Shown here: in pieces, positions 52,291 to 61,057 of the stretch | Layout: each line of letters starts with the position of its first letter | How positions within the stretch are numbered: the stretch's first letter is position 1 | Assembly (NCBI RefSeq): GCF_900106995.1 | Contig: NZ_FNOK01000034.1 | Location: forward strand, 38,320 to 102,319 | From: Saccharopolyspora shandongensis | Lineage (GTDB): Bacteria > Actinomycetota > Actinomycetes > Mycobacteriales > Pseudonocardiaceae | Direction: 5' to 3' | Length of the DNA stretch: 64,000 nt | Position numbers and translations under genes: made by a program | Notes under the pieces: generated by a model | What the model was told of the DNA's origin: nothing | Seen by the model: only the letters and a program-made list of their open reading frames with translations | Databases searched by the model: none

Positions 52291-52783
52291 TGCCCGATTT
52301 GTCCCCCGAGGGTGCAGAAAAGGTGCAGAATCGCGGCACCGCGTCGCTATGGCCGTAGGCGGGGCGGTGGCGGTTCGTTGAGCGTTGTGCACATCTGCGC
52401 AGGTCATCGTTGCATTCGGCTGCTGCTGTGGAGCGGTCAAGTGTGGGCGTCTGTCGGTGTTCGTTGGGACGTCCTGGGGTTGGCATTCGATCTCAGTCGT
52501 TTTCGTTGTGCGGACGATTGGGGGCTGATCCGTCTCCAGGGGTATGTGGATGAGTGGGAGCGAGCCCGATACGGGCGATCTTCTGCTTGTCGGAGGTGAT
52601 CTGCTGCGGGTGGCCGATTGGCCATGATGCGGCGCTCTGTTCGGGAACGGAACTCCCTTCAAAGGTGGCCACGATGTCTTCCTGAGGCACACCGCGCGTC
52701 CGATCGGGCACCTGGTGATAAAAAATTAAGTGATCGTGCTACCTTGATCTTGTTCATGTAAGCGATGCATGCGTGGAGGGTGC
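52291..52783. other. Gene-free island border
   Basis: About 490 bases without a credible gene. Near 52310 the 9-mer GGTGCAGAA appears twice within 20 bases. Around 52715-52760 the DNA becomes AT-rich (TAAAAAATTAAGTGATCG), the likely promoter region for the pair of genes that follows. No integrase fragment is recognised. Confidence 0.5.
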
Positions 52784-53581
52784 ATGGGCAAGAGTCAGGG
52801 TGTGCCGGATTGGGCTGCTAGGCATTTCGGAGATCAGGCCGAGGAGGTGTCTCGGCGGGTCGTGGCCGCCATGGTGAAGGCTCAGAAGGCGTCCTTCGAG
52901 GTGCAGGCATTCGCGAGTGGCGAGGGGGCGACCAATCGGCGGCCGTACGGCAGCATGTGGGAATCCCGGTACACCTTCCTCGAGGACGAGATGAAAGGGT
53001 TGGACGGTTACGAGACATTTCATCCGCCCGGTGCGTCCTTCCGGTTGGTGCGGCTGAATGGGTGCCTGCTGCTGCCGATCCGGCACGCCAGCTCGCTCAG
53101 CAAGCCCCTCTCGCAGGTGCACATTCCCGACGGCATCCCACTTCAGGTAGCACAGATGCGCGGAGTGCGTCCGCCGGCGACCTTGTTCGACGGGCTCAGC
53201 GACGCACTTGCCCTTGGCGGCGTCGCTGCCGCAGGCGAGGAGGCCGACCTGGTAGAGGAGGGCCCGGTCATTTGCATCGCCGTCGTGGTCAACGCCGAGA
53301 CCCAGCAGCCGTTGGGCCTGTGGTGGGGCGAGGTGGAGTCGATGGACAACGACGGCCTGATCGAGTGGACCCCGCGTGTGCTTTCTCAAGAGCTCGCGCA
53401 GCATTCGGTCTCGGACGCGACCGATGTGCGCAGGCTTAACGTGGTGGAACAGCCCAAGGTGGCGGGTTTCAGCGATGGTGCCGAGCCGCCGCTTGCGGTC
53501 AACCCTCGCCAGGGGGTCAACTACAACCCTCAGGCTGAGGCAGAACCGCCGGCAGACCACGCAAACATCGAAGATGAGTGA
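52784..53581 (+). CDS. Unrecognised protein paired with the ImmA/IrrE regulator
   Basis: 265 residues, ATG 52784 behind GGAGGG. It is soluble and acidic at the C-terminus. The middle contains YTFLEDEMKGLDGYETFHPP, RLVRLNGCLLLPIRHASSLS and ICIAVVVNAETQQPLGLWWG; I do not recognise a domain. Its stop overlaps the start of the XRE-ImmA gene (TGATG), the same coupling seen in phage and mobile-element gene pairs where ImmA/IrrE proteins act with a partner of similar size. Partner or substrate of the peptidase is a reasonable guess. Confidence 0.75.
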   Translation: MGKSQGVPDWAARHFGDQAEEVSRRVVAAMVKAQKASFEVQAFASGEGATNRRPYGSMWESRYTFLEDEMKGLDGYETFHPPGASFRLVRLNGCLLLPIRHASSLSKPLSQVHIPDGIPLQVAQMRGVRPPATLFDGLSDALALGGVAAAGEEADLVEEGPVICIAVVVNAETQQPLGLWWGEVESMDNDGLIEWTPRVLSQELAQHSVSDATDVRRLNVVEQPKVAGFSDGAEPPLAVNPRQGVNYNPQAEAEPPADHANIEDE

Positions 53582-54744
53582 TGACTGACACGCTCCACCC
53601 CCGTCTGTTCACCCCTTCTGGCACCGCCGCGATCTCACCCGCGGCGGTGCAGGAGGCTTTCGACCCGGCCCGCCTGACCCAGGCCCGCAACCTTGCCGGG
53701 ATGACCAAAAAACGCCTCGCCGAGTTGATCGGGGTCACGCCGGCAGCGATGAGCCAGTACGAGATGGGCACGAATCGTCCACGGCCGGACATGGTGCCCC
53801 GGCTCGCCGAGGCCCTGGATGTACCAATGTCGTTCTTCGTGGCAGGGCGCCCGAACGGACGCCTGGACTCCTCCTCCGCGCATTTCCGTAGCCTGCGCAC
53901 GACCCGCTCCTACCAGCGCGCGAAGGCGGTCGCCTACACCGAGCAGGCGTGGGAGCTGACCTACGCCCTGGAAAAACGTGTCCAGCTACCTCTGGTTGAC
54001 CTGCCCGGCTTTTCTGGCGGTGAGGTCAGCCCGGGCGAGGTATTGCCTGCCGAGCCGGCTGCGGCAGCACGTGCGTTGCGCGAGTACTGGGACCTGGGTA
54101 CTGGCCCGGTGAGCCATCTCGTGCGGCGTATAGAAGCCCGTGGGATCGTCGTGCTCACCCCGCAACCCGATCCAGATCTGGAAACGGTCGACGCCTTTTC
54201 GACCAGCCGCCTGCCACGACCGATAGTGGTGCTGACTCCCAATCGCGCCGACGATGTCTACCGCCACCGCTTCAGCGCCGCCCACGAACTCGGCCATCTG
54301 GTCCTGCACGGGGACAGTGCCCCGGGGGATCTAACTCAGGAACGCGAAGCCGACGCCTTCGCTGCTGAGTTTCTCACTCCTCGCGACAGCATCCTGCCTA
54401 CACTCCCACGTCGGGTAGACCTACGTGCCCTGTCCGAGCTGCGCCAGATCTGGGGCGTATCGGTGGACTCGCTGCTGTACCGCTGCCGCGAACTCGGCCT
54501 GGTCTCCGACTCTTCGGCCAGCCGCGCCTATCAACGGCTCGCCGCACTGCGTTCCGAACCCGGCTTCGCCCCGGATCCGCTCTCGGGCTATCCCGGCGAG
54601 CAACCCGCCCTTCTTTCCCAAGCCTTCTCGCTTTCGGGCCTGAACATCACCGCGCTGGCCCGCGAATTGGCCTGGACCGTGCCACACGTACGCAACATGC
54701 TCGGCATCGACCAAGGACGCCCCGTACTCACACTCCTGAAATGA
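53581..54744 (+). CDS. XRE-ImmA/IrrE family regulator and metallopeptidase
   Basis: 387 residues. An N-terminal XRE helix-turn-helix (about 30-80: RLTQARNLAGMTKKRLAELI, GVTPAAMSQYEMG) is fused to an ImmA/IrrE zinc peptidase domain with H-E-L-G-H at 235-239 (FSAAHELGHLVLHG) and the downstream Glu in READAFAAEFLTP. Such proteins cleave or bind repressors to trigger mobile-element or stress genes. The C-terminal tail (SGLNITALARELAWTVPHVR) looks like a second HTH. It lies between a coupled upstream partner and a frameshifted small ORF. Confidence 0.9.
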   Translation: MTDTLHPRLFTPSGTAAISPAAVQEAFDPARLTQARNLAGMTKKRLAELIGVTPAAMSQYEMGTNRPRPDMVPRLAEALDVPMSFFVAGRPNGRLDSSSAHFRSLRTTRSYQRAKAVAYTEQAWELTYALEKRVQLPLVDLPGFSGGEVSPGEVLPAEPAAAARALREYWDLGTGPVSHLVRRIEARGIVVLTPQPDPDLETVDAFSTSRLPRPIVVLTPNRADDVYRHRFSAAHELGHLVLHGDSAPGDLTQEREADAFAAEFLTPRDSILPTLPRRVDLRALSELRQIWGVSVDSLLYRCRELGLVSDSSASRAYQRLAALRSEPGFAPDPLSGYPGEQPALLSQAFSLSGLNITALARELAWTVPHVRNMLGIDQGRPVLTLLK

Positions 54745-54925
54745 CCACCACCCCCAGCGTCGCCCGAGCTGCTGCCCACTGGCTGGTCACCTACGCACGG
54801 TATCCACTGGAGACGAACGCGTGCGTGACCTGCTCCTATGCGATGATCCGCAACCGGCGATCGAGGCACTCGGTACGGCGGTGCCCATGCAGTTCCGCAA
54901 CTACACCCCGCCGGGCCATTTGTGA
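54741..54925 (+). pseudogene. Frameshifted small ORF after the ImmA gene
   Basis: ATG 54741 overlaps the ImmA stop (ATGA). The first 27 codons (ARAAAHWLVTYARYPLETNA and before) are protein-like; past about 54820 this frame turns into Arg-rich nonsense, while a shifted frame reads VRDLLLCDDPQPAIEALGTA and ends at TGA 54923-54925, just before a hairpin. A single frameshift would restore a protein of about 60 residues completing a three-gene operon. Sequence error cannot be excluded. Confidence 0.5.
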
Positions 54926-54926
54926 A

Positions 54927-54944
54927 GCCAGGACTGCTCCTGGC
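54927..54944 (+). terminator. Hairpin closing the ImmA operon
   Basis: GCCAGGA-CTGC-TCCTGGC immediately after the restored stop of the frameshifted ORF. The stem is perfect; no T-tract follows, so strength is uncertain. Confidence 0.5.
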
Positions 54945-55047
54945 CATCGTCTGACGGGGCTGAGGGCCAGAGATGCAGTCGACAACGGATGCGCCCGGTG
55001 CATCAGGCACGCACCAAGACGTGTCCGAACCCGGCAAGTACCGTTGA

Positions 55048-55349
55048 ACCGAATCGATCTTCGTGTTGATCGCCATGGCGATGGATCTGATGGAAAGCAC
55101 CATCGTCGTCGCGCTTCCCGCCATCGAGGACTGCCTGAGCGCAAGCCCGGCCCAGCTGCAATGGATCTCGCCGTGTCTACACGCTGACGTTCGCGACGGT
55201 CGGCTGAACCGGCGACATCGTGGGTCGCAAGCGGACGGTGCTGCTCGGGATCGGCGAAGTTTGTGGTCGCCTCGGCCGCGTACAGCTTCGTGCCAACGAT
55301 CGAAGTGATGCTGGGCGGTCGGGTCCTGCGGGGCTGGCCGGAGCTTTAA
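55048..55349 (+). pseudogene. Truncated MFS drug-efflux transporter remnant (EmrB/QacA type)
   Basis: About 100 residues of a 14-TM-type MFS pump survive: VLIAMAMDLMESTIVVALPA, then AQLQWIS and VYTLTFATVG. An in-frame TGA (55205) falls where a residue before TGDIVGRKRTVLLG is expected, and a further shift precedes SAAYSFVPTIEVMLGGRVLR, ending in TAA. The rest of the gene is missing. It shows past gene loss or element turnover at this island. Confidence 0.7.
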
Positions 55350-55479
55350 TCCTCAGCAGACACGCAACTTGCGCCAGGCAGACTGAATACGATCTCAAGG
55401 GAGATCATCGCGAGGTTGCAGCTGAAGCTCGGGTTCGTGAGGGCGCGGGCTCAAAGGCCATAGTGGTGGAGGGTTATCT

Positions 55480-56469
55480 GTGTTGCGGGTTCCGCCGCCG
55501 GACTTCGGAGTCCCGTACTCCGCCCTTGCGTTCCCACCGGGCACGGTGCCGCGCAGCGGCGTGTTGACGTTCTCGGTTGACGACCTCGCGCACGCGCTGA
55601 TCGTCACTGGCCGAGCTCCGGGGGATCGACTGTCGCACGGTGCCGCATCGGTGTGGGAATGGCTGCATCGGGCCTCGCTGATCCCGGCTTACCTCCGACG
55701 CACCTACCGTGCGGAACTCGTTCGGTCCGATCTCGCGCTTAGCCTGGATCGTTCGGAGTCGGCGGCCCTTTCCTACACGCTGGGACAAGCGATCACCGGG
55801 ATCTTCTGCCAAAAGCTGCTATCGGTGACGCACCTGATGCACATCGATCGGTACGCGAGCGAATATCGTGTCGGTTTCGGGAACACTCGCAAGCGTTCGG
55901 ACTTGTTCGGTTTGGCGCCGGCCGGGTGGGTGGTGGCTGAGGCGAAAGGCCGTGCCGGCGCCATGGATCTCAAACTCCGGCGTCGACTGGAGGCGCAGAA
56001 GCGCTCCGTGGTCTCGATCGACGGCGAGAAGCCGTGGGTCGCGTTGGGCTGTGTCGCTTCCTTCCCAGTCCGCGGCGAAGGCATGCGGATCGACGCTGTT
56101 GACCCGGAGGAGGAAGAAATCGAACCCATTTCGCTCGACGCGGTCACGCGGGATCGGTTCGCTCTCGCCTACTACCTGCCGGTCCTACGCGCGCTGGATT
56201 TCGGGGGCGCGGTGGACGCTGACCTGTCGGTGAACGACTTCAACGAGACGTTTGTCGCCACAGACTTCGCCAACTTCGGCCTGCGTCTAGCGTTGCCTCG
56301 GGCATTGGTAGCGCGGCTGCGGGGTGCTCTCGATGGGGAACTCGCCGGACTCCACGACAGCGTGCACGCCATCCTGGACGACGTGCACAGTCGGGAACTT
56401 CAGGTGCTTCCGGATGGCGCTCGAGTGGAGACCGACTGGTCAAGCGCCTTGGCGGTGGGGGAGTTCTAA
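55480..56469 (+). CDS. Unrecognised protein with a PD-(D/E)xK-like nuclease motif
   Basis: 329 residues, GTG 55480 with GGAGGG seven bases upstream. No named family is recognised. Mid-protein it reads YRVGFGNTRKRSDLFGLAPA followed by GWVVAEAKGRAGAMD, giving D141-x12-E154-A-K156, the spacing and β-strand context of a PD-(D/E)xK nuclease core, with a helix (SYTLGQAITGIFCQKLLSVT) before it. The C-terminal half is mixed α/β with an acidic EEEEIEP stretch. It lies about 140-190 bases upstream of, and co-directional with, the three-gene pPIWI-RE operon, so it could be an added nuclease module or an independent defence gene. Confidence 0.7.
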   Translation: MLRVPPPDFGVPYSALAFPPGTVPRSGVLTFSVDDLAHALIVTGRAPGDRLSHGAASVWEWLHRASLIPAYLRRTYRAELVRSDLALSLDRSESAALSYTLGQAITGIFCQKLLSVTHLMHIDRYASEYRVGFGNTRKRSDLFGLAPAGWVVAEAKGRAGAMDLKLRRRLEAQKRSVVSIDGEKPWVALGCVASFPVRGEGMRIDAVDPEEEEIEPISLDAVTRDRFALAYYLPVLRALDFGGAVDADLSVNDFNETFVATDFANFGLRLALPRALVARLRGALDGELAGLHDSVHAILDDVHSRELQVLPDGARVETDWSSALAVGEF

Positions 56470-56657
56470 CGGCTCTTTGAGAAACAGCTGAGACCTCACC
56501 TCGGCTGGAGCGGTCCGCTCCCCTCGGCGAGAGTCCAACGCGGCTCAGGTCCGGCCAAATCTCGATCCCGTGTCTCTTCCAAGTTCGATGAGACGTCGAT
56601 CGCATTTCTGGCGTGCTGGGAGTTCAGAAGTCTCGGTGCCGTGCCGAGAAAACAGAT

Positions 56658-57800
56658 GTGCAGGGCTTGCATGAACGGCGCTCCGTGGTGGCGACCGCGG
56701 CATTGCGCGCGGCGGTCGCGTGGTCACGCAGGAAGAGTGAGCCGCGTGCGTGGCGGGAGGTCGCGCGCATGACCGGAGTGATCATGCAGGCTTATCCTCC
56801 TGGTTGTGGGCCGTCGACGCCTGCGGAGCTGGTGGCGTTGCTGCGCCGGCCGTTGGGCGAGCTTCTGCCAGGGACGCGAAAGGCCTCTGCACTGGACGCC
56901 GTCGTGTTGCTGGATCCAGAGGACGCGCTCAGTGATGACGCGATGGAGATCGTGTGTGACTACACGCAGGCGCTGTTCGATAGTGAAGATCCAGCGACCG
57001 CGTGGCTTCCACGGTGGGCCTGGCAGCGTGCCGAGCAGATCGAGCAGGAGCTGTTTCAGACCCTGATCCAAGCCGGTGATGCTGCCGTTTACACAGCATC
57101 ACGTCGATTTCTCATCGAGCACCCAGCTGGGGATACGCGCGAGCTGGCCGAGGCCCGTGGGCGCTCAGGCGCCCGTCAGGTCGCGCGCTACATCGAGATC
57201 CCGCCGGATCGGGTCTTCCGATTCGCGCCTGGTGCGGATGGGCAGTGCTGGTGGTCGTGTCCGGTGTGCAAGTGGCCCATGCAGGTGCGGGGGCGGCGTG
57301 TGGAGTGCACCTACCGCCCGCACACAGCGCGGTTTCTCGTCGGCGATACCGGGGTTGGTTCGTTGACCGCGCCGAGTTTGGTGAAGGTGTCGGCGACCCG
57401 GCTGCGTCTCCTGGAATCGCACCCGGTGGTCTCTGCGGTCTGCGTCGACCCGGCGGTGTGGCGATTTGTCGTCGTGCCCGGGGTGCCGGAGCTGGATCTG
57501 GAGAGGCTGTTGCATTCGCACATACCGGAGGTCGGCGTAGCGCTGTATCCGATCAAGGACACCTTCGATCTGCTCGTCACAGCTCCCGATGGGCGCACCT
57601 GGAGTGTCGATGTGAAGGATCACGCTGATCCGCAGCGCGTGATTGACGATCCGCCCTCGGCGGACCACGTCGTGGTGCCTACCTATCGCAAGGGGCAACT
57701 TCACCAGCTGAAACGGGCATTGTCGGGGAAGTCGGTGTGGACCATCCGACAGTTCCTCAACGAGGTCAGTGACCACGTTGCGCGGGGTGGGAGCGCGTGA
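56658..57800 (+). CDS. pPIWI-RE system REase protein (zinc ribbon plus DxK nuclease domain)
   Basis: 380 residues from GTG 56658. GTG 56613 and ATG 56769, the latter with GGGAGG eight bases upstream, are alternatives. An N-terminal helical region (RAAVAWSRRKSEPRAWREVA) is followed by a zinc ribbon C197, C201, C204, C217 (QCWWSCPVCKWPM, VECTY). The C-terminal restriction-endonuclease-like domain has YPIKDTFDLLVTAPDGRTWS with D304 and then VDVKD with D318-x-K320. It is the size and order expected of the REase component of pPIWI-RE systems, predicted to cut DNA at sites chosen by the PIWI protein. GTGA overlap with the helicase gene. Confidence 0.82.
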   Translation: MQGLHERRSVVATAALRAAVAWSRRKSEPRAWREVARMTGVIMQAYPPGCGPSTPAELVALLRRPLGELLPGTRKASALDAVVLLDPEDALSDDAMEIVCDYTQALFDSEDPATAWLPRWAWQRAEQIEQELFQTLIQAGDAAVYTASRRFLIEHPAGDTRELAEARGRSGARQVARYIEIPPDRVFRFAPGADGQCWWSCPVCKWPMQVRGRRVECTYRPHTARFLVGDTGVGSLTAPSLVKVSATRLRLLESHPVVSAVCVDPAVWRFVVVPGVPELDLERLLHSHIPEVGVALYPIKDTFDLLVTAPDGRTWSVDVKDHADPQRVIDDPPSADHVVVPTYRKGQLHQLKRALSGKSVWTIRQFLNEVSDHVARGGSA

Positions 57801-60800
57801 ATCGACGGCGACGACAGCCCAGCGGCCCCAACTACCAGGAAGTGGCTCTGGCCATGCGGGGTGCGCTGGCGCTGGCTGCGCATTACTTCCCTCGCGCCAC
57901 GGACGAGGGCACACGGTGCGTGCGGATCGCGGACGCGCTGTTCTTCCTCTCGGGGCAGGTGGGCAAGTGGGCCCACTGGACAAGCCTGCCCTTGTCAGAG
58001 AAGGCGCGGATCGCGCAGCTGTTGCGGTGGCGCCCGGTGGGGATCGCCAACCGCACGGTATTCGCCGACCTTCTCCCTGAGCTGATCCCCTCCTTGATTC
58101 CGGATTTCCGGGTCCTGGACGAGAAGTTGGTCGTGGTCGAGATTGGTGGCTCACCGTTGCCGGTAGTCGACGAATGTGTGCGGCTGCTGTGGCTAGAACG
58201 GGAACTGAAGAAACGCCATCCGATGACCATCGCCAACTACGGCGAGTACGTCACCTTGATCCGTGGTAGCGCTGTAGGCGCCCCGATCAGCGAAGTAACT
58301 TACTTGATGCACCGCGATCCGCCTGTGCAACCTGAGACGCCGATCGCGCTGGGCGATGCCGCACAGGCCGAGGAGATCGAGATCCCGGTGGAGGACCTGG
58401 CCGCGATCGCCTCCCGGTTGGACGCGACCTTCGGCGAGCAACACCGGACGGATTCTGTCAAGCGAATCTTCACCCACCTACAGTCGACTCCAGACAACCG
58501 GATCAACGGGAAGTGGGTGCTGCGGGCTGGTCCGACTCGGGTGTTGAACGCCCCGACCGGGGTCGGCAAAAACGTCCTGGCTGAACTGGTGGCCTGTTGG
58601 TGCACTGAACGCGGCATGGTGACCTCGTTTCTGGTACCCAAGAACGCCGTGGTGGTTCAGGAAGCGCACGCGATTGAGGCAAGCCTGGCGGCGCTGGGCA
58701 TCGACGGTGACGTGGTTCCCCTGATGTCGCCAAGTGCGCTCCAGAACGTCGCAGAGACCACAGCTAGCCGGGCCGACAACACCAACACGATCGGGGAGTG
58801 GGCTTACCAGCGACTGTCGTACGCCTGCGCACAGCCGGCAGCAGCACACACCGACCACGTGGTCGATGCATGGCAGCCGGGGCGAGAATCATGCACGACG
58901 CTGCGCAAGGTCAAGGACGACGGGACGGTCAGCAGCGGGCACTCCATGTGTCCGTGGAAGCCGACCTGCGGGAAGTTCCGTCTGGCCCGGCGAGCATGTC
59001 GCGCCAGCGTGATCGTGACCTCGCACAGCAACTTCGTTTCGGGCCGACTGCACGTGCCGGTGCAGATCAGCGGCCGGGTAGAGGAGAACCTCACCGTCGA
59101 GGAACTGCTGATCCATCGAAGCCACCTGATCCTCATCGATGAGATCGATGCCTTCCAAGCCAGCCTGATTGGAAACAGCGCCAAGGGATTGGAGCTGGCC
59201 AAGCGACGGGGAGAGGTGCCGGCGCCTCTTGTTCGGTTGGATCGGGAACTTCACGACGTGCTCGGTCGCGTGGATGCCAAGGTCGAAGGACGCACCCGTG
59301 CTGCCGTCAGCTTGGCCCGCTACCTTGCAGAAAGCTATACCCAGCACTTGGCGTCGGGACACTTCCGTCGTCCGCGTACGGACCGCACGGCCGGGCATCC
59401 GTTGTTCGGGCGCTGGTTGCTGCCGCGCCGATGGGATTCTTGGCTGGCGGCGACACTGTTCAATCTGCCCGCTGACGAGCCTCCACACTCCGACCACTTT
59501 GCGGCGTTGCACGCGCTGTTTCCCGGCGAGAACACCGGTTTGGTCGTGCCCGAGTGGTTGGTGCCTGTGTCGTTTGCGCTGCGGCAGATCACCAGTCCTG
59601 ACTCCGGCGATGACGTCTTCGACGACGCTTGGCTGCTCATCTTCAAGGCCCTCGCCGACAATCCGTACGGCGACAGTCGACTCACCGACGACGAGGTGCG
59701 CGCCACCGCCACTGATCGACTCATTCGGCGGGCGTTTCTGGAGCGGCTGCGGCTGCTGTTGTTCAGTTTCGTCTACACCGCTCCCCAGCTGCACGCTTCA
59801 GGTGTTCGCGCGGCCAACGAGGTTGCTGATGCCCTCGGCCAATATGCCGTGTGGCGAGCGACCCCGTACGGCTCGATGGGCCGCGTTCTGTTCGCCTTCA
59901 CCGAAACCTACGACGACTCCCGCCCCCTCGACACCACGCTGACGGTCAGCGCCTTCGGCGGCGACCCCCATACCTACGTGGCCGCCCTGGGCGAATTGAC
60001 CGCGCTAGCCCACACCGGATGTCCGCGCATCGTGCTCGGCCTGTCCGCGACCGCCTACTTTCCCGGAGCCCCGCATCACCACGTCTACGTGCCGCCCACC
60101 TGGTGGGTACCGGATGACCACACAGGCGGCATCACCGTGCACGCGTCCCCGATCTCGGACGAAGAGCGCGCGTTCCTCCGAATCTCGGGCACCTACGGCA
60201 CCGAGCGCAGCGCAGTGCTGAGTCAGCTCGGCCGGCTGTTGTGGACCAAGCGGCTGCACCCAGCGCTACGTGACCTTGCCGCCGATCCTGACTCTGCACA
60301 TCGGGCCCGACTGCTGCTGGCCACCACCTCCTACCAAGGCGCGCGGGACCTGGCCGAGGGCCTCTCCGCTGCCGGTGTCCCACGGGAACAGATCGTGCTC
60401 GCCATCCGCCCTGACGACGCCGACGGCAGCGGAGCACGCACGACCGCACGGTGGACCGAACTGCCCGCCAACCAGATCGAGGAGTTCGGCCGCACGGTGG
60501 GCACCGAGGCGGGATCGGTGCTTATCGCACCCCTGGCTCGCGCAGAACGAGGACTCAACATCGTCGACCGTCACGGCCGGTCCCTGATCGGATCCGTGTG
60601 GCTGGTCGTCCGACCAATCCCCATCCTCGACGAACCACCGCAACTGCTAGCGCACACCAACGCCCGTGCGCACGCCGAAGCCACTCCGACCAACGACCCC
60701 GCCGCCGTGCTCGACCTCCTCCGCACGACCGCCGCCAAGCACTACGACGAGCTGTTCACCAGCCTGCCGTACTTCCGGTCACTGCCAAACGAAACCCAGC

Positions 60801-61057
60801 TGGCCATCGCCCGAGAAACTCTGGTCGGTCTGATCCAACTCGCCGGCCGTGCTCGGCGAGGCGGCGGCATCGGCGAGATCCACCTCGTCGACTACGCCTT
60901 CCACGATCCCGACGGCCACTCCGATCTCCCCAGCTTGATCCGCAAGATCCGTACCGAGTGGGAACGCGACGGGCACCTGGAGCTGATGCAGTCGCTGTAC
61001 GGGCGCACCCTGCAGGCCATCTTCGACTTCGCCGACGAACGAAAGTCCGAAACATGA
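57797..61057 (+). CDS. pPIWI-RE system DinG/XPD-like superfamily 2 helicase
   Basis: 1,086 residues. Walker A is APTGVGKN at 252-259, with Asn where Ser/Thr is usual; Walker B/DEAD-box equivalent is LILIDEID at 445-451. Between them lie C344, C366, C385, C391 and C401, consistent with an Fe-S cluster domain as in DinG and XPD. The helicase C-terminal half shows LLLATTSYQGARDLAEGL (motif IV-like) and SVLIAPLARAERGLNIVDRH (V/VI). A 200-residue N-terminal extension is unassigned. In pPIWI-RE operons a DinG-type helicase is expected to unwind target DNA or R-loops. Its stop overlaps the pPIWI-RE start (ATGA). Confidence 0.88.
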   Translation: MNRRRRQPSGPNYQEVALAMRGALALAAHYFPRATDEGTRCVRIADALFFLSGQVGKWAHWTSLPLSEKARIAQLLRWRPVGIANRTVFADLLPELIPSLIPDFRVLDEKLVVVEIGGSPLPVVDECVRLLWLERELKKRHPMTIANYGEYVTLIRGSAVGAPISEVTYLMHRDPPVQPETPIALGDAAQAEEIEIPVEDLAAIASRLDATFGEQHRTDSVKRIFTHLQSTPDNRINGKWVLRAGPTRVLNAPTGVGKNVLAELVACWCTERGMVTSFLVPKNAVVVQEAHAIEASLAALGIDGDVVPLMSPSALQNVAETTASRADNTNTIGEWAYQRLSYACAQPAAAHTDHVVDAWQPGRESCTTLRKVKDDGTVSSGHSMCPWKPTCGKFRLARRACRASVIVTSHSNFVSGRLHVPVQISGRVEENLTVEELLIHRSHLILIDEIDAFQASLIGNSAKGLELAKRRGEVPAPLVRLDRELHDVLGRVDAKVEGRTRAAVSLARYLAESYTQHLASGHFRRPRTDRTAGHPLFGRWLLPRRWDSWLAATLFNLPADEPPHSDHFAALHALFPGENTGLVVPEWLVPVSFALRQITSPDSGDDVFDDAWLLIFKALADNPYGDSRLTDDEVRATATDRLIRRAFLERLRLLLFSFVYTAPQLHASGVRAANEVADALGQYAVWRATPYGSMGRVLFAFTETYDDSRPLDTTLTVSAFGGDPHTYVAALGELTALAHTGCPRIVLGLSATAYFPGAPHHHVYVPPTWWVPDDHTGGITVHASPISDEERAFLRISGTYGTERSAVLSQLGRLLWTKRLHPALRDLAADPDSAHRARLLLATTSYQGARDLAEGLSAAGVPREQIVLAIRPDDADGSGARTTARWTELPANQIEEFGRTVGTEAGSVLIAPLARAERGLNIVDRHGRSLIGSVWLVVRPIPILDEPPQLLAHTNARAHAEATPTNDPAAVLDLLRTTAAKHYDELFTSLPYFRSLPNETQLAIARETLVGLIQLAGRARRGGGIGEIHLVDYAFHDPDGHSDLPSLIRKIRTEWERDGHLELMQSLYGRTLQAIFDFADERKSET

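Noticed and set aside
55063..55308. Intact small membrane protein gene
   Set aside because: After about 35 residues the frame departs from the MFS similarity, which continues in other frames past a stop codon; it is a pseudogene fragment.
60451..61053. 200-codon N-terminal extension of the pPIWI-RE protein
   Set aside because: The extended frame overlaps the helicase C-terminus and is Arg/Pro-rich nonsense; ATG 61054 overlaps the helicase stop in the usual ATGA manner.
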